Shown one piece after another: positions 20,611 to 29,424 of a DNA stretch of 64,000 nt. The DNA comes from an uncultured Clostridia bacterium (lineage in GTDB: Bacteria; Bacillota; Clostridia; TANB77; CAG-508). The notes beneath the pieces are model-generated. The model worked only from the letters and a program-made list of their open reading frames with translations, was not told where the DNA came from and did not search any database. The DNA is taken from NCBI GenBank assembly GCA_944389425.1, contig CALXMH010000001.1:78257-142256 (forward strand), given 5' to 3'. Within the stretch, counting starts at the first letter, position 1; each line of letters opens with the position of its first letter. Made by a program: the position numbers and the translations under genes.

Positions 20611-21498
20611 TTATCTTACCAGTTCTTCTGATTTTAATAGTTTTCTCAATTCTTTTTGACTAATATCTGTATACTTTTCAATAATTTCAATATTAACTTT
20701 ATCTTTCAGCATTGCTTTTGCTGTCTCTATTTTTGCTATTTTTTTGCCTTCTTTCCTTCCAACTATTTTTCCTTCTTCTTTTCCTTTTGTTTTTCCATTT
20801 ATATATGCTGCTCTTTCATCTAATATCGCTTTTTCTCTTAAAAATTGCCACCTCTTTGTTGCTTCATCTCCTGTTAAGTATTCGTACTCTTTTTGTGCTT
20901 TTTCTACTAATTTGTTTTGTGCTATTGCCATGTTTACCATCTCCATATTCTCATAATCTATGAATGTTAACCATTCTTCTAACTTTGTTTTTGGTACTTT
21001 TACTTGCTCTCTAAACTTTGGTAACTCTATAAAATAGAATTTTATTCCGTCTATTACTATATATTTTCTATATTTACTATCTACTATTACTGTATCTGTA
21101 TTATATTCTTCTGTTTCTAACATGTTATAGTTTAGTATACTTATTACATACATATCTTTTATTTGATTATATGTTTGTCCTACTTCTAAACTGTTTCCCA
21201 TTATTTTGCCTGCATAATACATTGCTCTTTTATTCATTTTACATTTGTCTTCTAATTGCATTTCTATTATTACTATTATGTTTTCATTTATTTTTACTCT
21301 TAAATCTAATCTTCCTACTTTCTCTTTGGTATGGCTTTTGTTTAATTCTACTTCTTTTTGTATCTCTATTTTCTTTATTTTTATCCCTACTATCTCTTCT
21401 AAAAATTCTTTTAGTAAATCTTCATTTCCAACTTTTGAAAATAAATTCTTAAATATTACATCATTCTTTGGTTTATTACTTTTTTCTTCTTGTCCCAA
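20611..21498 (-). CDS. Rpn-family recombination-promoting nuclease / PD-(D/E)XK transposase-like protein
   Basis: The 295-residue product matches the Rpn/PF12784 family. It has an N-terminal PD-(D/E)XK nuclease core (KNDVIFKNLFSK; GRLDLRVKINENIIVIIEMQ carries the catalytic D and E-x-Q), the marker segment YEYLTGDEATKRWQ, a Gly/Lys-rich repeat and a C-terminal HTH-like tail. Members are DNA endonucleases linked to recombination, gene-within-gene regulation and phage defence. I choose the TTG at 21498, 11 bases after AGGAGG, rather than the GTG at 21510 that overlaps the Shine-Dalgarno. A 5'-truncated paralogue lies at 31399-31781. It contains no CGG codon. Confidence 0.88.
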   Translation of the reverse strand: MGQEEKSNKPKNDVIFKNLFSKVGNEDLLKEFLEEIVGIKIKKIEIQKEVELNKSHTKEKVGRLDLRVKINENIIVIIEMQLEDKCKMNKRAMYYAGKIMGNSLEVGQTYNQIKDMYVISILNYNMLETEEYNTDTVIVDSKYRKYIVIDGIKFYFIELPKFREQVKVPKTKLEEWLTFIDYENMEMVNMAIAQNKLVEKAQKEYEYLTGDEATKRWQFLREKAILDERAAYINGKTKGKEEGKIVGRKEGKKIAKIETAKAMLKDKVNIEIIEKYTDISQKELRKLLKSEELVR

Positions 21499-21771
21499 TT
21501 GTTTTTCCACCTCCTATTTTACATTAAAATTGCTTTCATATCAATACTTTTACAAATACTCGTCTCTCAGTATAAAAATCACCTCCTGCTATTAATTTTT
21601 ATAATCTAGTTGATTAAATCGGCTGATACGCCAATGAATAATTTTGTATTTCCCTAATGTTGCTTTTAGAAATTAATATAGTTTTATTTTACTATACAAT
21701 TCTTTAAAAGTAAATACTTTAAGCTTCACTTTTCATCGCAAATTTTGACATTTTTTTACATGTTTTTTAAT

Positions 21772-21815
21772 AAAAATACAACTGAAAAAAGTAATATTTT
21801 CAGTTGTATTTTTAT
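21772..21815 (-). terminator. Terminator of prepilin-like gene 1
   Basis: A 17-bp inverted repeat (aaaaatacaactgaaaa / ttttcagttgtattttt) 12 bp after the stop at 21827. Confidence 0.8.
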
Positions 21816-21826
21816 AACTTATATAT

Positions 21827-23123
21827 CTATTCTTGGACTTTAACCTGTGTAAATGTATTCCAGTCTATACCTATTTGTTCTTTTAAAATTTCTTTTTCTT
21901 GATTAGTTTGGCCTAGCATGTATATTGTGGTGTTGTTTATGTTAGAATTATTTAGTTCACTATTTATTGTCATTTTTAAAAGTGTAAAAATTATTTCTGT
22001 TGGTAATACTGCCAAATTATTTATTGAAACTTCTTTTAATTTTTCATATTCTTTTGAAATTAATGTATCTAATTCTACAATTTCGTTTAAGCTTGGTGGC
22101 AATATAAGTTTTACTTTACCGTTCTTTACTATTCCATTTTGTATTTGTAAGTCAAAAGTTGCATTCATCTGTGTATAAACTCCATTAGAAGAAATTTTTT
22201 CAATTTCATCTGTTTTTCCTAGCTGATTTTCTGATACACTTAGAATTGTTACTGCATTTAAAGCTGATGGTACATTTGTTGATATGCCACAAGAATTATC
22301 CTTCCAATCATACTCTAAGTTCTTTTTTTCTATCAACCCATTGCGTTCATTATCAAAAATATAATATTCTATACTATTCAAATTAACATATGTATTTATA
22401 TTAGCTACTTGTCTTATAAAGTGCTTGCTCACTTTTGTTACTGGCTTATTATCAATATAACTTGGTATTATTATTATATCTTGTAAATTATCAAAAAAAT
22501 TATTCCATTCATTTAAATCTTCTTTATCTGTTACTATCTCACTAAATGGCACTAATTCTGTTATTGTTATTCCTTCTCCATTGTCCTCATATTTAAAATA
22601 TTGTACTTGATCTGATTCTACAAGTACATCTGTTGCTACTTGTATGCTATTTACTTCTTCTATTTCTCCTGTTTTTTTGTTTTTTGCTTTTGCTTTTATA
22701 GTATGCATTGTCCCTTCTTCTACTAACGTATCCATTCCAGTTACTGTTGTCACTTCTAAGTTATTAAATGTATATTCTGGCAAATCTGATGATACATACT
22801 CTCCATTATCTATACTAAACTCAAATTCCTCGTAATTTTCTCCATCTATTTTTACTTTTATAAAATCTTCTCCCTTATCTACTAATTGTAGTATGGCTGT
22901 TTGAGTAACTCCATCATTTTTTAAATATTCTTCTATTTGCTCTAATGCTAGCCTTTCTTCCTCTACTTTCTTATTATATTCATCTACTGCATTTTGTGCA
23001 TTTCCTATTAAACTCCCCTGTCCAAATATACTATTTAATGCAACTCCTGCTAATATCAGAAGCACTATAATAGTAATTACAAGCGCTATTAATGTAATCC
23101 CGTTTTTGACATTTTACTTTCAT
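21827..23123 (-). CDS. Type IV prepilin-like surface protein 1, with a +1 shift at CGG
   Basis: ATG at 23123 follows GAGG seven bases upstream and reads MKVKCQK before CGG. Taking CGGG (23102-23099) as glycine gives K-GITLIALVITIIVLLIL, a textbook class III prepilin N-terminus in which the glycine precedes the peptidase cut. The next in-frame start, a GTG inside the hydrophobic helix, would remove the cleavage site and has no Shine-Dalgarno. The rest (431 aa in all) carries a coiled N-terminal stalk, an Ig-like segment and a BspA-like region. It is presumably exported by a type IV pilus-like machinery. It sits behind a leader-peptide/attenuator module and a 119-bp hairpin element. Confidence 0.75.
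23099..23102 (-). other. CGGG four-base codon site (Gly) in prepilin 1
   Basis: Codon 8 of the frame opened at 23123 is CGG, preceded by AAA. The decoded glycine is the -1 residue of the prepilin peptidase site. Confidence 0.75.
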
Positions 23124-23237
23124 TATCATACCTCATTTCTTCTGTTTTTTATATCTTATCATATTATCTTCAAAAACTACTAACCCTATACCGATATTTT
23201 GCAATTTAATGAATAATGAATAATTTAATTTTATAGA

Positions 23238-23356
23238 GTAGCCCGAGGAGTTCATATATATTATTTTGAAGTCCGAGGAAGTTATACGTCGTACGCTCCC
23301 ACTCGCAGAGCCATGTGAGGCGAAAAATAATATATATGAACTCCTCGGGCGGCTAC
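23238..23356 (-). repeat. 119-bp hairpin repeat element, copy 1
   Basis: About 30-bp arms pair almost perfectly (gcccgaggagttcatatata with its complement), enclosing a conserved core of about 55 nt containing the palindrome tacgtcgta. Copy 2 (34215-34333) has the same length, but three bases in each arm differ and remain complementary. It lies in the 5' untranslated region of prepilin 1, between the attenuator and the start codon. Its edges also appear at 3692. It may be a structured regulatory RNA or a MITE-like mobile element. Confidence 0.75.
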
Positions 23357-23388
23357 AACTAAAACCATCCACTCATTCACACGCAAAA

Positions 23389-23439
23389 CAAAAAGACACA
23401 TAAACCTAGCTATCACAATAACTAAGTCCATATGCCTCA
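23389..23439 (-). terminator. Attenuator hairpin upstream of prepilin 1
   Basis: Read leftward, a stem of about 20 bp (gaggcatatggacttagtta paired with the tagctaggtttatgtgtctt side, with some G-U pairs) is followed by TTTTTG. It lies about 40 nt after the stop of the leader peptide. Confidence 0.6.
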
Positions 23440-23478
23440 TATATCTATATATTTCTCCTATTTAATTTCTCTAATAAG

Positions 23479-23523
23479 CTACCTGTGTGTGTGTGTGTGT
23501 ACAACTATGCGACTTTCAGCCAT
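23479..23523 (-). CDS. Leader peptide 1 (14 aa) ending in His-Thr repeats
   Basis: ATG at 23523 after AAGGAG encodes MAESRIVVHTHTHR; the HTHTH part is encoded by a CA dinucleotide repeat of eight units. Stop TAG at 23479-23481. Two similar leaders lie at 31240 and 34459, each between a promoter and an intrinsic terminator upstream of a surface-protein gene. Confidence 0.55.
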   Translation of the reverse strand: MAESRIVVHTHTHR

Positions 23524-23561
23524 TTTATGCAACTCCTTCTTTCGTTATATCTAATGTAAAC

Positions 23562-23590
23562 ATTATATATGAATAACATCGCTTTGTCTA
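23562..23590 (-). promoter_or_regulatory. Promoter of prepilin 1 leader
   Basis: On the minus strand: TAGACA (23590-23585), a 17-bp spacer and TATAAT (23567-23562). The same arrangement is conserved at 34543-34571. Confidence 0.7.
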
Positions 23591-23609
23591 CACTTTTCCA
23601 TAACAATTA

Positions 23610-24659
23610 TTATTTTAAAGCACTGCTTATTAATCTATCTAGCAACTCTGTATATGGAATTCCTGATGCTTTCCATAATTTAGGATACATGCTAATACTA
23701 GTAAATCCCGGCATTGTGTTTATTTCATTTAAATATATTTCGTTTTCATCAGTTACAAAAAAGTCAACTCTTGCTAATCCTTTTCCATCAATGGCACGAA
23801 ACGCTTTGATTGCTAATTCTTGAACATCTTTTTCACACTCTATACCAGACGGAATAATTAATTTAGATTCTGCATTTTTATATTTTGCTTCATATGTGTA
23901 AAAATCCTCAGCAGGTAAAATTTGTCCTGTACATGATGCAAAAATCTCATCATTTCCAAGTACTGCACACTCAATTTCTTTTCCACAAATATTTTCTTCA
24001 ACTACAATTTTATCATCTAATTTTGCAGCTTCCTCTATTCCTTTTTTAAGCTCTTCTATTGTTTTAGCCCTAGTAATACCAATAGAAGAACCATAATTTG
24101 CTGGCTTTATAAATACTGGAAGTTTAAGATTATCTTCTACTTTTTTGCAAATTTCATCCATACTAAGTTTGCTCTCTTCAAAATCTTTTTCCACAATTTT
24201 ATATTCTTTTCCACAGCTTCTAATATACATATACTTTGCCTGTTTAATTCCTGCTCTAGCCAGTATGATTTTTGTATATACCTTATCCATTGCCAATTTT
24301 GAAGCAAGAACATGGCACCCAACATATGGAATTTTTAATAGTTCTAGCATACCTTGAATTGTACCATCTTCTCCATATAATCCGTGCAATACTGGAAAAA
24401 CCACATCTAACTCTTGTAGATATTTAATAATATTGTTTATTTCTTTTCTGTTATATACTTTAATACTTATATTAAATTCATCAGATATATCTTTTATTGT
24501 TTTATATTCATACCATTTACCATTTTTATCTATGTATATTGGAAAAATATTGTATTTGCTTTCATCTAAATGTTCAACAACAGATTGGCCAGAATTTACA
24601 GAAACCTCATGTTCTGTACTCATTCCACCAAAAATAACACCTAAATTAATTTTGTGCAT
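23610..24659 (-). CDS. ddl: D-alanine--D-alanine ligase
   Basis: Ddl joins two D-Ala using ATP to make the dipeptide for peptidoglycan. The 349-residue ATP-grasp protein shows the N-terminal GVIFGGMSTEHEVS motif, HGLYGEDGTIQGMLE, the KPANYGSSIGI ATP-binding loop and the C-terminal LNEINTMPGFT metal and substrate motif. It lies 44 bp after murF, the gene for the enzyme that uses its product, so the two form a natural operon. Confidence 0.95.
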   Translation of the reverse strand: MHKINLGVIFGGMSTEHEVSVNSGQSVVEHLDESKYNIFPIYIDKNGKWYEYKTIKDISDEFNISIKVYNRKEINNIIKYLQELDVVFPVLHGLYGEDGTIQGMLELLKIPYVGCHVLASKLAMDKVYTKIILARAGIKQAKYMYIRSCGKEYKIVEKDFEESKLSMDEICKKVEDNLKLPVFIKPANYGSSIGITRAKTIEELKKGIEEAAKLDDKIVVEENICGKEIECAVLGNDEIFASCTGQILPAEDFYTYEAKYKNAESKLIIPSGIECEKDVQELAIKAFRAIDGKGLARVDFFVTDENEIYLNEINTMPGFTSISMYPKLWKASGIPYTELLDRLISSALK

Positions 24660-24703
24660 ATATAAACACTCCTTTTAGGTTATATATATGCACAAGATTT
24701 AAT

Positions 24704-26083
24704 TTATATGATAGCCTCAAAAATTTCCCCAAATTTCATTGAATTTGATGCTTTTAGTAATATAGCATCATTTTGTCTTAATATAGATTTTAAATAATTT
24801 GAGGCATCTTTATTATTTTCAAAACTTGTAACATCTTTTATTCCAAGTTCTTTTGCTTTTGAAGCAATATATTTAGCGTAATTTCCAACTGTAATTAAAA
24901 TATCAATATTATTTTTAGCGACTTCCTCTCCTACTTGTTCATGAAGCTCTTTTGAGAATTCCCCTAATTCTAGCATATCTCCCAATACTGCTATTTTTCT
25001 TTCTCCACTTACATTTTTTAAATACTCTAAACCTGCTTTCATAGAATCATAACTTGCATTGTACGAATCATTTATTATAGTAATTCCATCTTTTTTTACT
25101 ATTTCCATTCTTTTTTGAGTTAATTTAAAACTAGCAATTCCTTTTATGCTATCTTTTACATCTATATTGCAAGTACATCCAACTGCAATAGCACATAAAC
25201 TATTATATACAAAAACCTCTCCACTAACAGGCACTTTTACTTCATATACCTTATTTTTAAAATTCAAATCATACTCTACTTCTTCATCTTTTTCTTTAAT
25301 ATTAAAAGCCATGTAATCACTTTCATTGTGAATTCCATATGTTATAATATTATAATTTTGTTTATTTTCCTCTGCCCATTTATGTAATAAATCATTATCA
25401 TTATTTACAATTACTGTTCCATTTGGTTTCATACCCTCTAAAATTTCTAGCTTTGCTTTTAAAATATTCTCTCTTGACCCTAAATTACCAATATGTGAAG
25501 TTCCAATATTTGTAATAACACAAATAGTAGGCTTTCCTATATTAGTTAAAGTTCTTATTTCCCCAAAATGATTCATTCCCATTTCTACAACCATAGCATT
25601 TTGATTTTTAAGTTCCAAAATAGTTAGAGGTAACCCTATATGGTTATTTTTATTTCCCTGTGTTTTTAAAACATCAAACTTTTGTGCCAAAACATTTGCA
25701 ATAATATCTTTTGTACTAGTTTTACCAACACTACCAGTCACAGCAACAGTTGGAATATTAAATTGATTTCTTCTATAAGTAGCAATATCTTGAATAGCCT
25801 TAATTGAATCTTTTACTAATATAATACATTTATTCCCTACTTTTTCCAAATCAATTTTACTTTCAAAACTTTCCTCTAAAATGCAACCAATTGCACCATT
25901 ATTTAAAGCATCCAAATAATAAGCATTTCCATCAAAATTGTCACCTCTAATGCCTACATAAATATCTCCATCTTTTATATCTCTGCTATCTTGCGAAAAT
26001 CTCTCTACCTGTCTATATTTATCTCCACACAATAATTTACCTTTGCATGAATTTACAATTTCCTCTATACTTAAATTATTCAT
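24704..26083 (-). CDS. murF: UDP-N-acetylmuramoyl-tripeptide--D-alanyl-D-alanine ligase
   Basis: MurF adds D-Ala-D-Ala to the UDP-MurNAc-tripeptide in the cytoplasm, completing the peptidoglycan precursor. The 459-residue protein has the N-terminal Mur ligase domain (FSQDSRDIKDGDIYVGIRG), the P-loop TGSVGKTSTKD near residue 115, the central VEMGMNHFGEI motif and a C-terminal domain with NDSYNASYDSM and VLGDMLELGE. Length and motifs are normal. It is transcribed together with ddl. Confidence 0.95.
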   Translation of the reverse strand: MNNLSIEEIVNSCKGKLLCGDKYRQVERFSQDSRDIKDGDIYVGIRGDNFDGNAYYLDALNNGAIGCILEESFESKIDLEKVGNKCIILVKDSIKAIQDIATYRRNQFNIPTVAVTGSVGKTSTKDIIANVLAQKFDVLKTQGNKNNHIGLPLTILELKNQNAMVVEMGMNHFGEIRTLTNIGKPTICVITNIGTSHIGNLGSRENILKAKLEILEGMKPNGTVIVNNDNDLLHKWAEENKQNYNIITYGIHNESDYMAFNIKEKDEEVEYDLNFKNKVYEVKVPVSGEVFVYNSLCAIAVGCTCNIDVKDSIKGIASFKLTQKRMEIVKKDGITIINDSYNASYDSMKAGLEYLKNVSGERKIAVLGDMLELGEFSKELHEQVGEEVAKNNIDILITVGNYAKYIASKAKELGIKDVTSFENNKDASNYLKSILRQNDAILLKASNSMKFGEIFEAII

Positions 26084-26159
26084 ATATCCTCCATATTAAC
26101 AGTATATTTATATTCTAAGATTATATCCATAAATAATTTAAAAGTCAATTTTTACGCAT

Positions 26160-26203
26160 AATAAAAGAGCATATCTAAAACATTAGAAATGCTCTTTTAT
26201 TTC
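26160..26203 (-). terminator. Terminator of the sleB-ypeB operon
   Basis: Inverted repeat aaaagagcat / atgctctttt with A/T-rich flanks, at the end of ypeB. It probably works in the leftward direction. Confidence 0.7.
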
Positions 26204-27591
26204 TACATTGTTAAAGTACCATTTGGTGTATCTATTATTACTAAAATATTTTCTTCTCTTCCATTTTCTGCATTAATATAAACTAAAAATTCTGTATCAT
26301 CTACTTTTCCTTTAAATTCCCAACACAATACTTCTGTATTCCATTCTGTTGGAATCATTGCTAAACCTTCACTTTCGATTTGTAAATCCTTATTTAATGT
26401 TTGTTTAGCATCTTCTTTTGCAATTTTAGGCTCTGGAATTTGTCTTTCTGTGTGTGAATTTAAATATCCAGAAGTTTCTAATCCTAATATTTCTCCATTA
26501 TCCAATGCAATTTTAAGTTTTACTAAATCTGGGTATAACACAACATCATTTTGAGTTGCCGCATAATTAATTGTTATAATTCCATCTTGTTTTAAGAAAT
26601 ATGTTTCTTTCATATTCTCAAAGCCATGTGATGATAAATATTCTATACCAATTTTATTTGCATCCTCGTCTGACAAAACTTCTGCTGAAATATCTCTATT
26701 ATAGTTCATTAATAAAGGATATCCATTTTGCTTTGTTATTGATATATATGCATAATTATCTTTTTCACCTTTTATTTTTACATTAAAATCATATGCTGGT
26801 ATTTGCCCATTTTCAATTAACCCATTTGATGTTATTTCTTCTATTTTATCTTCTCCTAAATATTGCTTAACCTTCTCTTTTGCCTCATCTTCGCTAATTT
26901 CTTCACCTGTTAATGCTTTCTTAGCTCCTTGATTAATATGTTCTGAATATGCCCCATCATAAATTAATCCTGCATAATCTTCAAAACTTTTTGTAATATT
27001 TCCAAAACTATCTTGTGATAAATTGCTTACTTGCTGAGCAAAGGCAACTGTACCCTTTTTAGTTAATTCTCCCCATGAAATTCTACCCTCTGTCATATCT
27101 AATGACAATTGATTTAAAGTATTTTCAAGCTCTACACTATAATTGTGTAATTCTTTTAAATTATTTAAATCTTCATCTGATAGTGGCTCATTATATATAT
27201 TTTTTCTAGATAAAGAATAGCTATATTCACTAACCTGATTTAAAAATTTAGCTGTATTTTCTAACTCATTTGTAGCTATTGGAAGTTGTGCTAAATAACT
27301 ACTTGCTAGGTTAGCTTCTCTCCACACATTTGTTAAAGTTTCAGCCCCATGTTCTGGTGATGTAGATATTAATGACTTTGCCAAATAGTTTTCCACATTT
27401 TGTATATAATCAACAAGTTCAAAAAATGCTAAATTGTATCCATTTTCAGTAGCTTGTCTATACTCTGTTTGTTTTTTGTATAAACCTATTCCAAGTGCTA
27501 CACATGCAATTAGTAAAACAACTATTATTGTATACATGTGTCTATCTTTAAGTCTATTTTTAAAATCGTATAATTTTTCTCTTACATTCAT
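26203..27591 (-). CDS. ypeB: Germination protein YpeB
   Basis: YpeB stabilises the cortex-lytic enzyme SleB in the dormant spore. The 462-residue protein has one N-terminal transmembrane helix (about 18-38), a long helical region and C-terminal PepSY/YpeB-like repeats (for example INYAATQNDVVLYPDLVKL and ENGREENILVIIDTPNG). The ATG at 27591 follows AGGAGG by six bases. It lies 17 bp after sleB, in the same order as in Bacillus. Confidence 0.92.
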   Translation of the reverse strand: MNVREKLYDFKNRLKDRHMYTIIVVLLIACVALGIGLYKKQTEYRQATENGYNLAFFELVDYIQNVENYLAKSLISTSPEHGAETLTNVWREANLASSYLAQLPIATNELENTAKFLNQVSEYSYSLSRKNIYNEPLSDEDLNNLKELHNYSVELENTLNQLSLDMTEGRISWGELTKKGTVAFAQQVSNLSQDSFGNITKSFEDYAGLIYDGAYSEHINQGAKKALTGEEISEDEAKEKVKQYLGEDKIEEITSNGLIENGQIPAYDFNVKIKGEKDNYAYISITKQNGYPLLMNYNRDISAEVLSDEDANKIGIEYLSSHGFENMKETYFLKQDGIITINYAATQNDVVLYPDLVKLKIALDNGEILGLETSGYLNSHTERQIPEPKIAKEDAKQTLNKDLQIESEGLAMIPTEWNTEVLCWEFKGKVDDTEFLVYINAENGREENILVIIDTPNGTLTM

Positions 27592-27608
27592 TTTTATCCT
27601 CCTATAAT

Positions 27609-28082
27609 TTATTTACAAAAATTATGCTTTCCTATTTTTTTAACAATTTCTCTTGACCAAATCCAATCACTAGTTGCTGTATCTGGGTTAAAATAGTATA
27701 AGCATCCATTAGTTGGGTCCCAGCCATTTAGTGCATCTTGTGCGGCTTTATATACAGTTGAATTTTCTGCAATTGGGACATTAATTTGTCCATCACTTAC
27801 TGCTGTAAAGGCTCCGCTTTGATATATTACACCTGCAATTGTATTTGGAAAATTTGGAGACTTTACCCTGTTTAAAATAACTGCACCAACTGCAACTTGT
27901 CCCTCATAAGGCTCACCTCTTGCTTCTCCATTAATAGCTCTTGCCATAAGTTGGAGATCTGATGCTTGTCTACCACTACTTGCAGCATAAACTTTGCTTG
28001 TTTGATTATTTATATTTATTATACTTATATATGTTAGTATTGCTACAATTACTGTAATACCTATTAATACGGCTTTTTTCAT
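27609..28082 (-). CDS. sleB: Spore cortex-lytic enzyme SleB-type cell wall hydrolase
   Basis: SleB is a lytic transglycosylase that degrades spore cortex peptidoglycan at germination. The 157-residue protein has an N-terminal signal or anchor helix followed directly by the Hydrolase_2 domain (MARAINGEARGEPYEGQVAV, with the catalytic Glu, and CLYYFNPDTATSDWIW). It lacks the N-terminal peptidoglycan-binding domain of Bacillus SleB, so it is a short form. Its place directly before ypeB supports the assignment over a vegetative hydrolase. Confidence 0.9.
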   Translation of the reverse strand: MKKAVLIGITVIVAILTYISIININNQTSKVYAASSGRQASDLQLMARAINGEARGEPYEGQVAVGAVILNRVKSPNFPNTIAGVIYQSGAFTAVSDGQINVPIAENSTVYKAAQDALNGWDPTNGCLYYFNPDTATSDWIWSREIVKKIGKHNFCK

Positions 28083-28217
28083 TTTAATCTTTCCCTTCTA
28101 ATTTTAAAATTCTTGTTTTTACCTAAGTATTAATAGTTTGTATATTTTTAGTAAAAATATACTTTTTTTATATAAATTATGATATAATTTTAAAAAATTT
28201 ATATGGAGGTTTTCTGT

Positions 28218-29357
28218 ATGAAAAAAATCCTTATTTTTTATGGTTCATATGGAGCTGGACACTTATCTGCTGCACGTTCTATAAAAGAATATATAGACAA
28301 TAATTATAAAAATACTAAAACAGAAATTGTTGATTGTATTGAATATATAAATAAATTACTAAATAAAGTTACAACAAAAACTTATGATGAATTATCTAAA
28401 AAAGCTCCTTGGGCTTGGGAAAAGGTTTATACAAAATCTCAATCTGGACCACTTAGTAAAATAAGCAATGCTTCAAATAAAATAATGTCAATAAAATTAA
28501 ACAAATTAATACATGAATTTAATCCCGATTTAATAATTTCCACACATCCATTTTCAACACAAATGTGTGGAATATTAAAACAAAAAGGTAAAATAAACTG
28601 TAAAATAGCAACAGTATTAACAGATTATGCACCACATAATCAATGGCTTGTACATTCTGATTATATTGATTATTTCTTTGTTGCACATTATGGAATGAAA
28701 AAAAGTTTAGAAGGAACAGGAATCCCAGCATCAAAAGTATTTGCAACAGGAATTCCTTTATCTAACAGATTTTTAGCACATTATAACAAAAAAGAAATAT
28801 TAAAATCGGTAGGTCTAGAACCTGGCAAAAAAACAGTATTATTCTTTGCAGGTGGAAGTTCTCATTATGCAAGTGGAAATATATATGAAATATTCGAATC
28901 CTTCATAGAAAGCTTTCCAAACATGCAGCTATTAACAATAACAGGCAGAAGTCCAAAATTAAAAAAACACTTTGACGAATTAGTAGAAGTAACAGACACT
29001 GGAAAAAATGTAAAAGTACTAAGCTTTACAGACAAAGTACCAGAACTGATGAGCGTATCTGATTTAGTAATAACAAAACCTGGCGGACTAACCACAACAG
29101 AAAGCTTAGCATCTGGACTTCCTATAATTGTAATAAACCCAATTCCAGGTCAAGAAGAAGAAAACGCCAAATTCTTAGAAGACCAAAAAGTAGCAATTTG
29201 GCTAAAAAAAGATGATGACATAAAGCAAAAACTAACAGATCTATTTAACTCCCCATATGCATTAAAAGACATGAAAATAAGAGCCAGACTATTAGCCAAA
29301 AAGAACTCCACACGAGACATATGCCAAGTATTATTGGGAGAAGAAAGTAGTAAATAA
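28218..29357 (+). CDS. Diacylglycerol glycosyltransferase / MGDG synthase family
   Basis: The 379-residue protein starts MKKILIFYGSYGAGHLSAA, the MGDG-synthase N-terminal motif, and has a GT28-type C-terminal domain (KPGGLTTTESLASGLPIIV; NPIPGQEEENAKFL). Family members such as UgtP transfer glucose or galactose to diacylglycerol at the inner membrane face, making glycolipids and lipoteichoic acid anchors. The ATG at 28218 lies after GGAGG; the upstream in-frame ATG at 28203 overlaps that Shine-Dalgarno. It is a single gene, convergent with the next one. Confidence 0.9.
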   Translation: MKKILIFYGSYGAGHLSAARSIKEYIDNNYKNTKTEIVDCIEYINKLLNKVTTKTYDELSKKAPWAWEKVYTKSQSGPLSKISNASNKIMSIKLNKLIHEFNPDLIISTHPFSTQMCGILKQKGKINCKIATVLTDYAPHNQWLVHSDYIDYFFVAHYGMKKSLEGTGIPASKVFATGIPLSNRFLAHYNKKEILKSVGLEPGKKTVLFFAGGSSHYASGNIYEIFESFIESFPNMQLLTITGRSPKLKKHFDELVEVTDTGKNVKVLSFTDKVPELMSVSDLVITKPGGLTTTESLASGLPIIVINPIPGQEEENAKFLEDQKVAIWLKKDDDIKQKLTDLFNSPYALKDMKIRARLLAKKNSTRDICQVLLGEESSK

Positions 29358-29360
29358 AGC

Positions 29361-29399
29361 AATAAGCCACTCATATTGTGTTATATGAATGGCTTATTT
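29361..29399. terminator. Bidirectional terminator between convergent genes
   Basis: Stem aataagcca...tcatat / atatga...tggcttatt with a single mismatch and T-rich flanks on both strands, serving 28218-29357 and 29425-31134. Confidence 0.7.
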
Positions 29400-29424
29400 A
29401 ATTAGCAATTCTCATCACACTTTT

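Noticed and set aside
23238..23356. The hairpin repeat as a cyclic-di-GMP or other known riboswitch
   Set aside because: I looked for the conserved cores of c-di-GMP I and II and common metabolite riboswitches and did not find them; the near-perfect 30-bp stem is also unlike these classes.
23133..23372. A 79-aa hypothetical protein on the minus strand
   Set aside because: It lies inside the 119-bp hairpin repeat. Its counterpart in copy 2 is interrupted by a stop, and the pattern of change follows base pairing and not codons.
28203..28217. Upstream ATG as the start of the glycosyltransferase
   Set aside because: It overlaps the Shine-Dalgarno (ATGGAGG); the ATG at 28218 has the right spacing and starts at the conserved motif.
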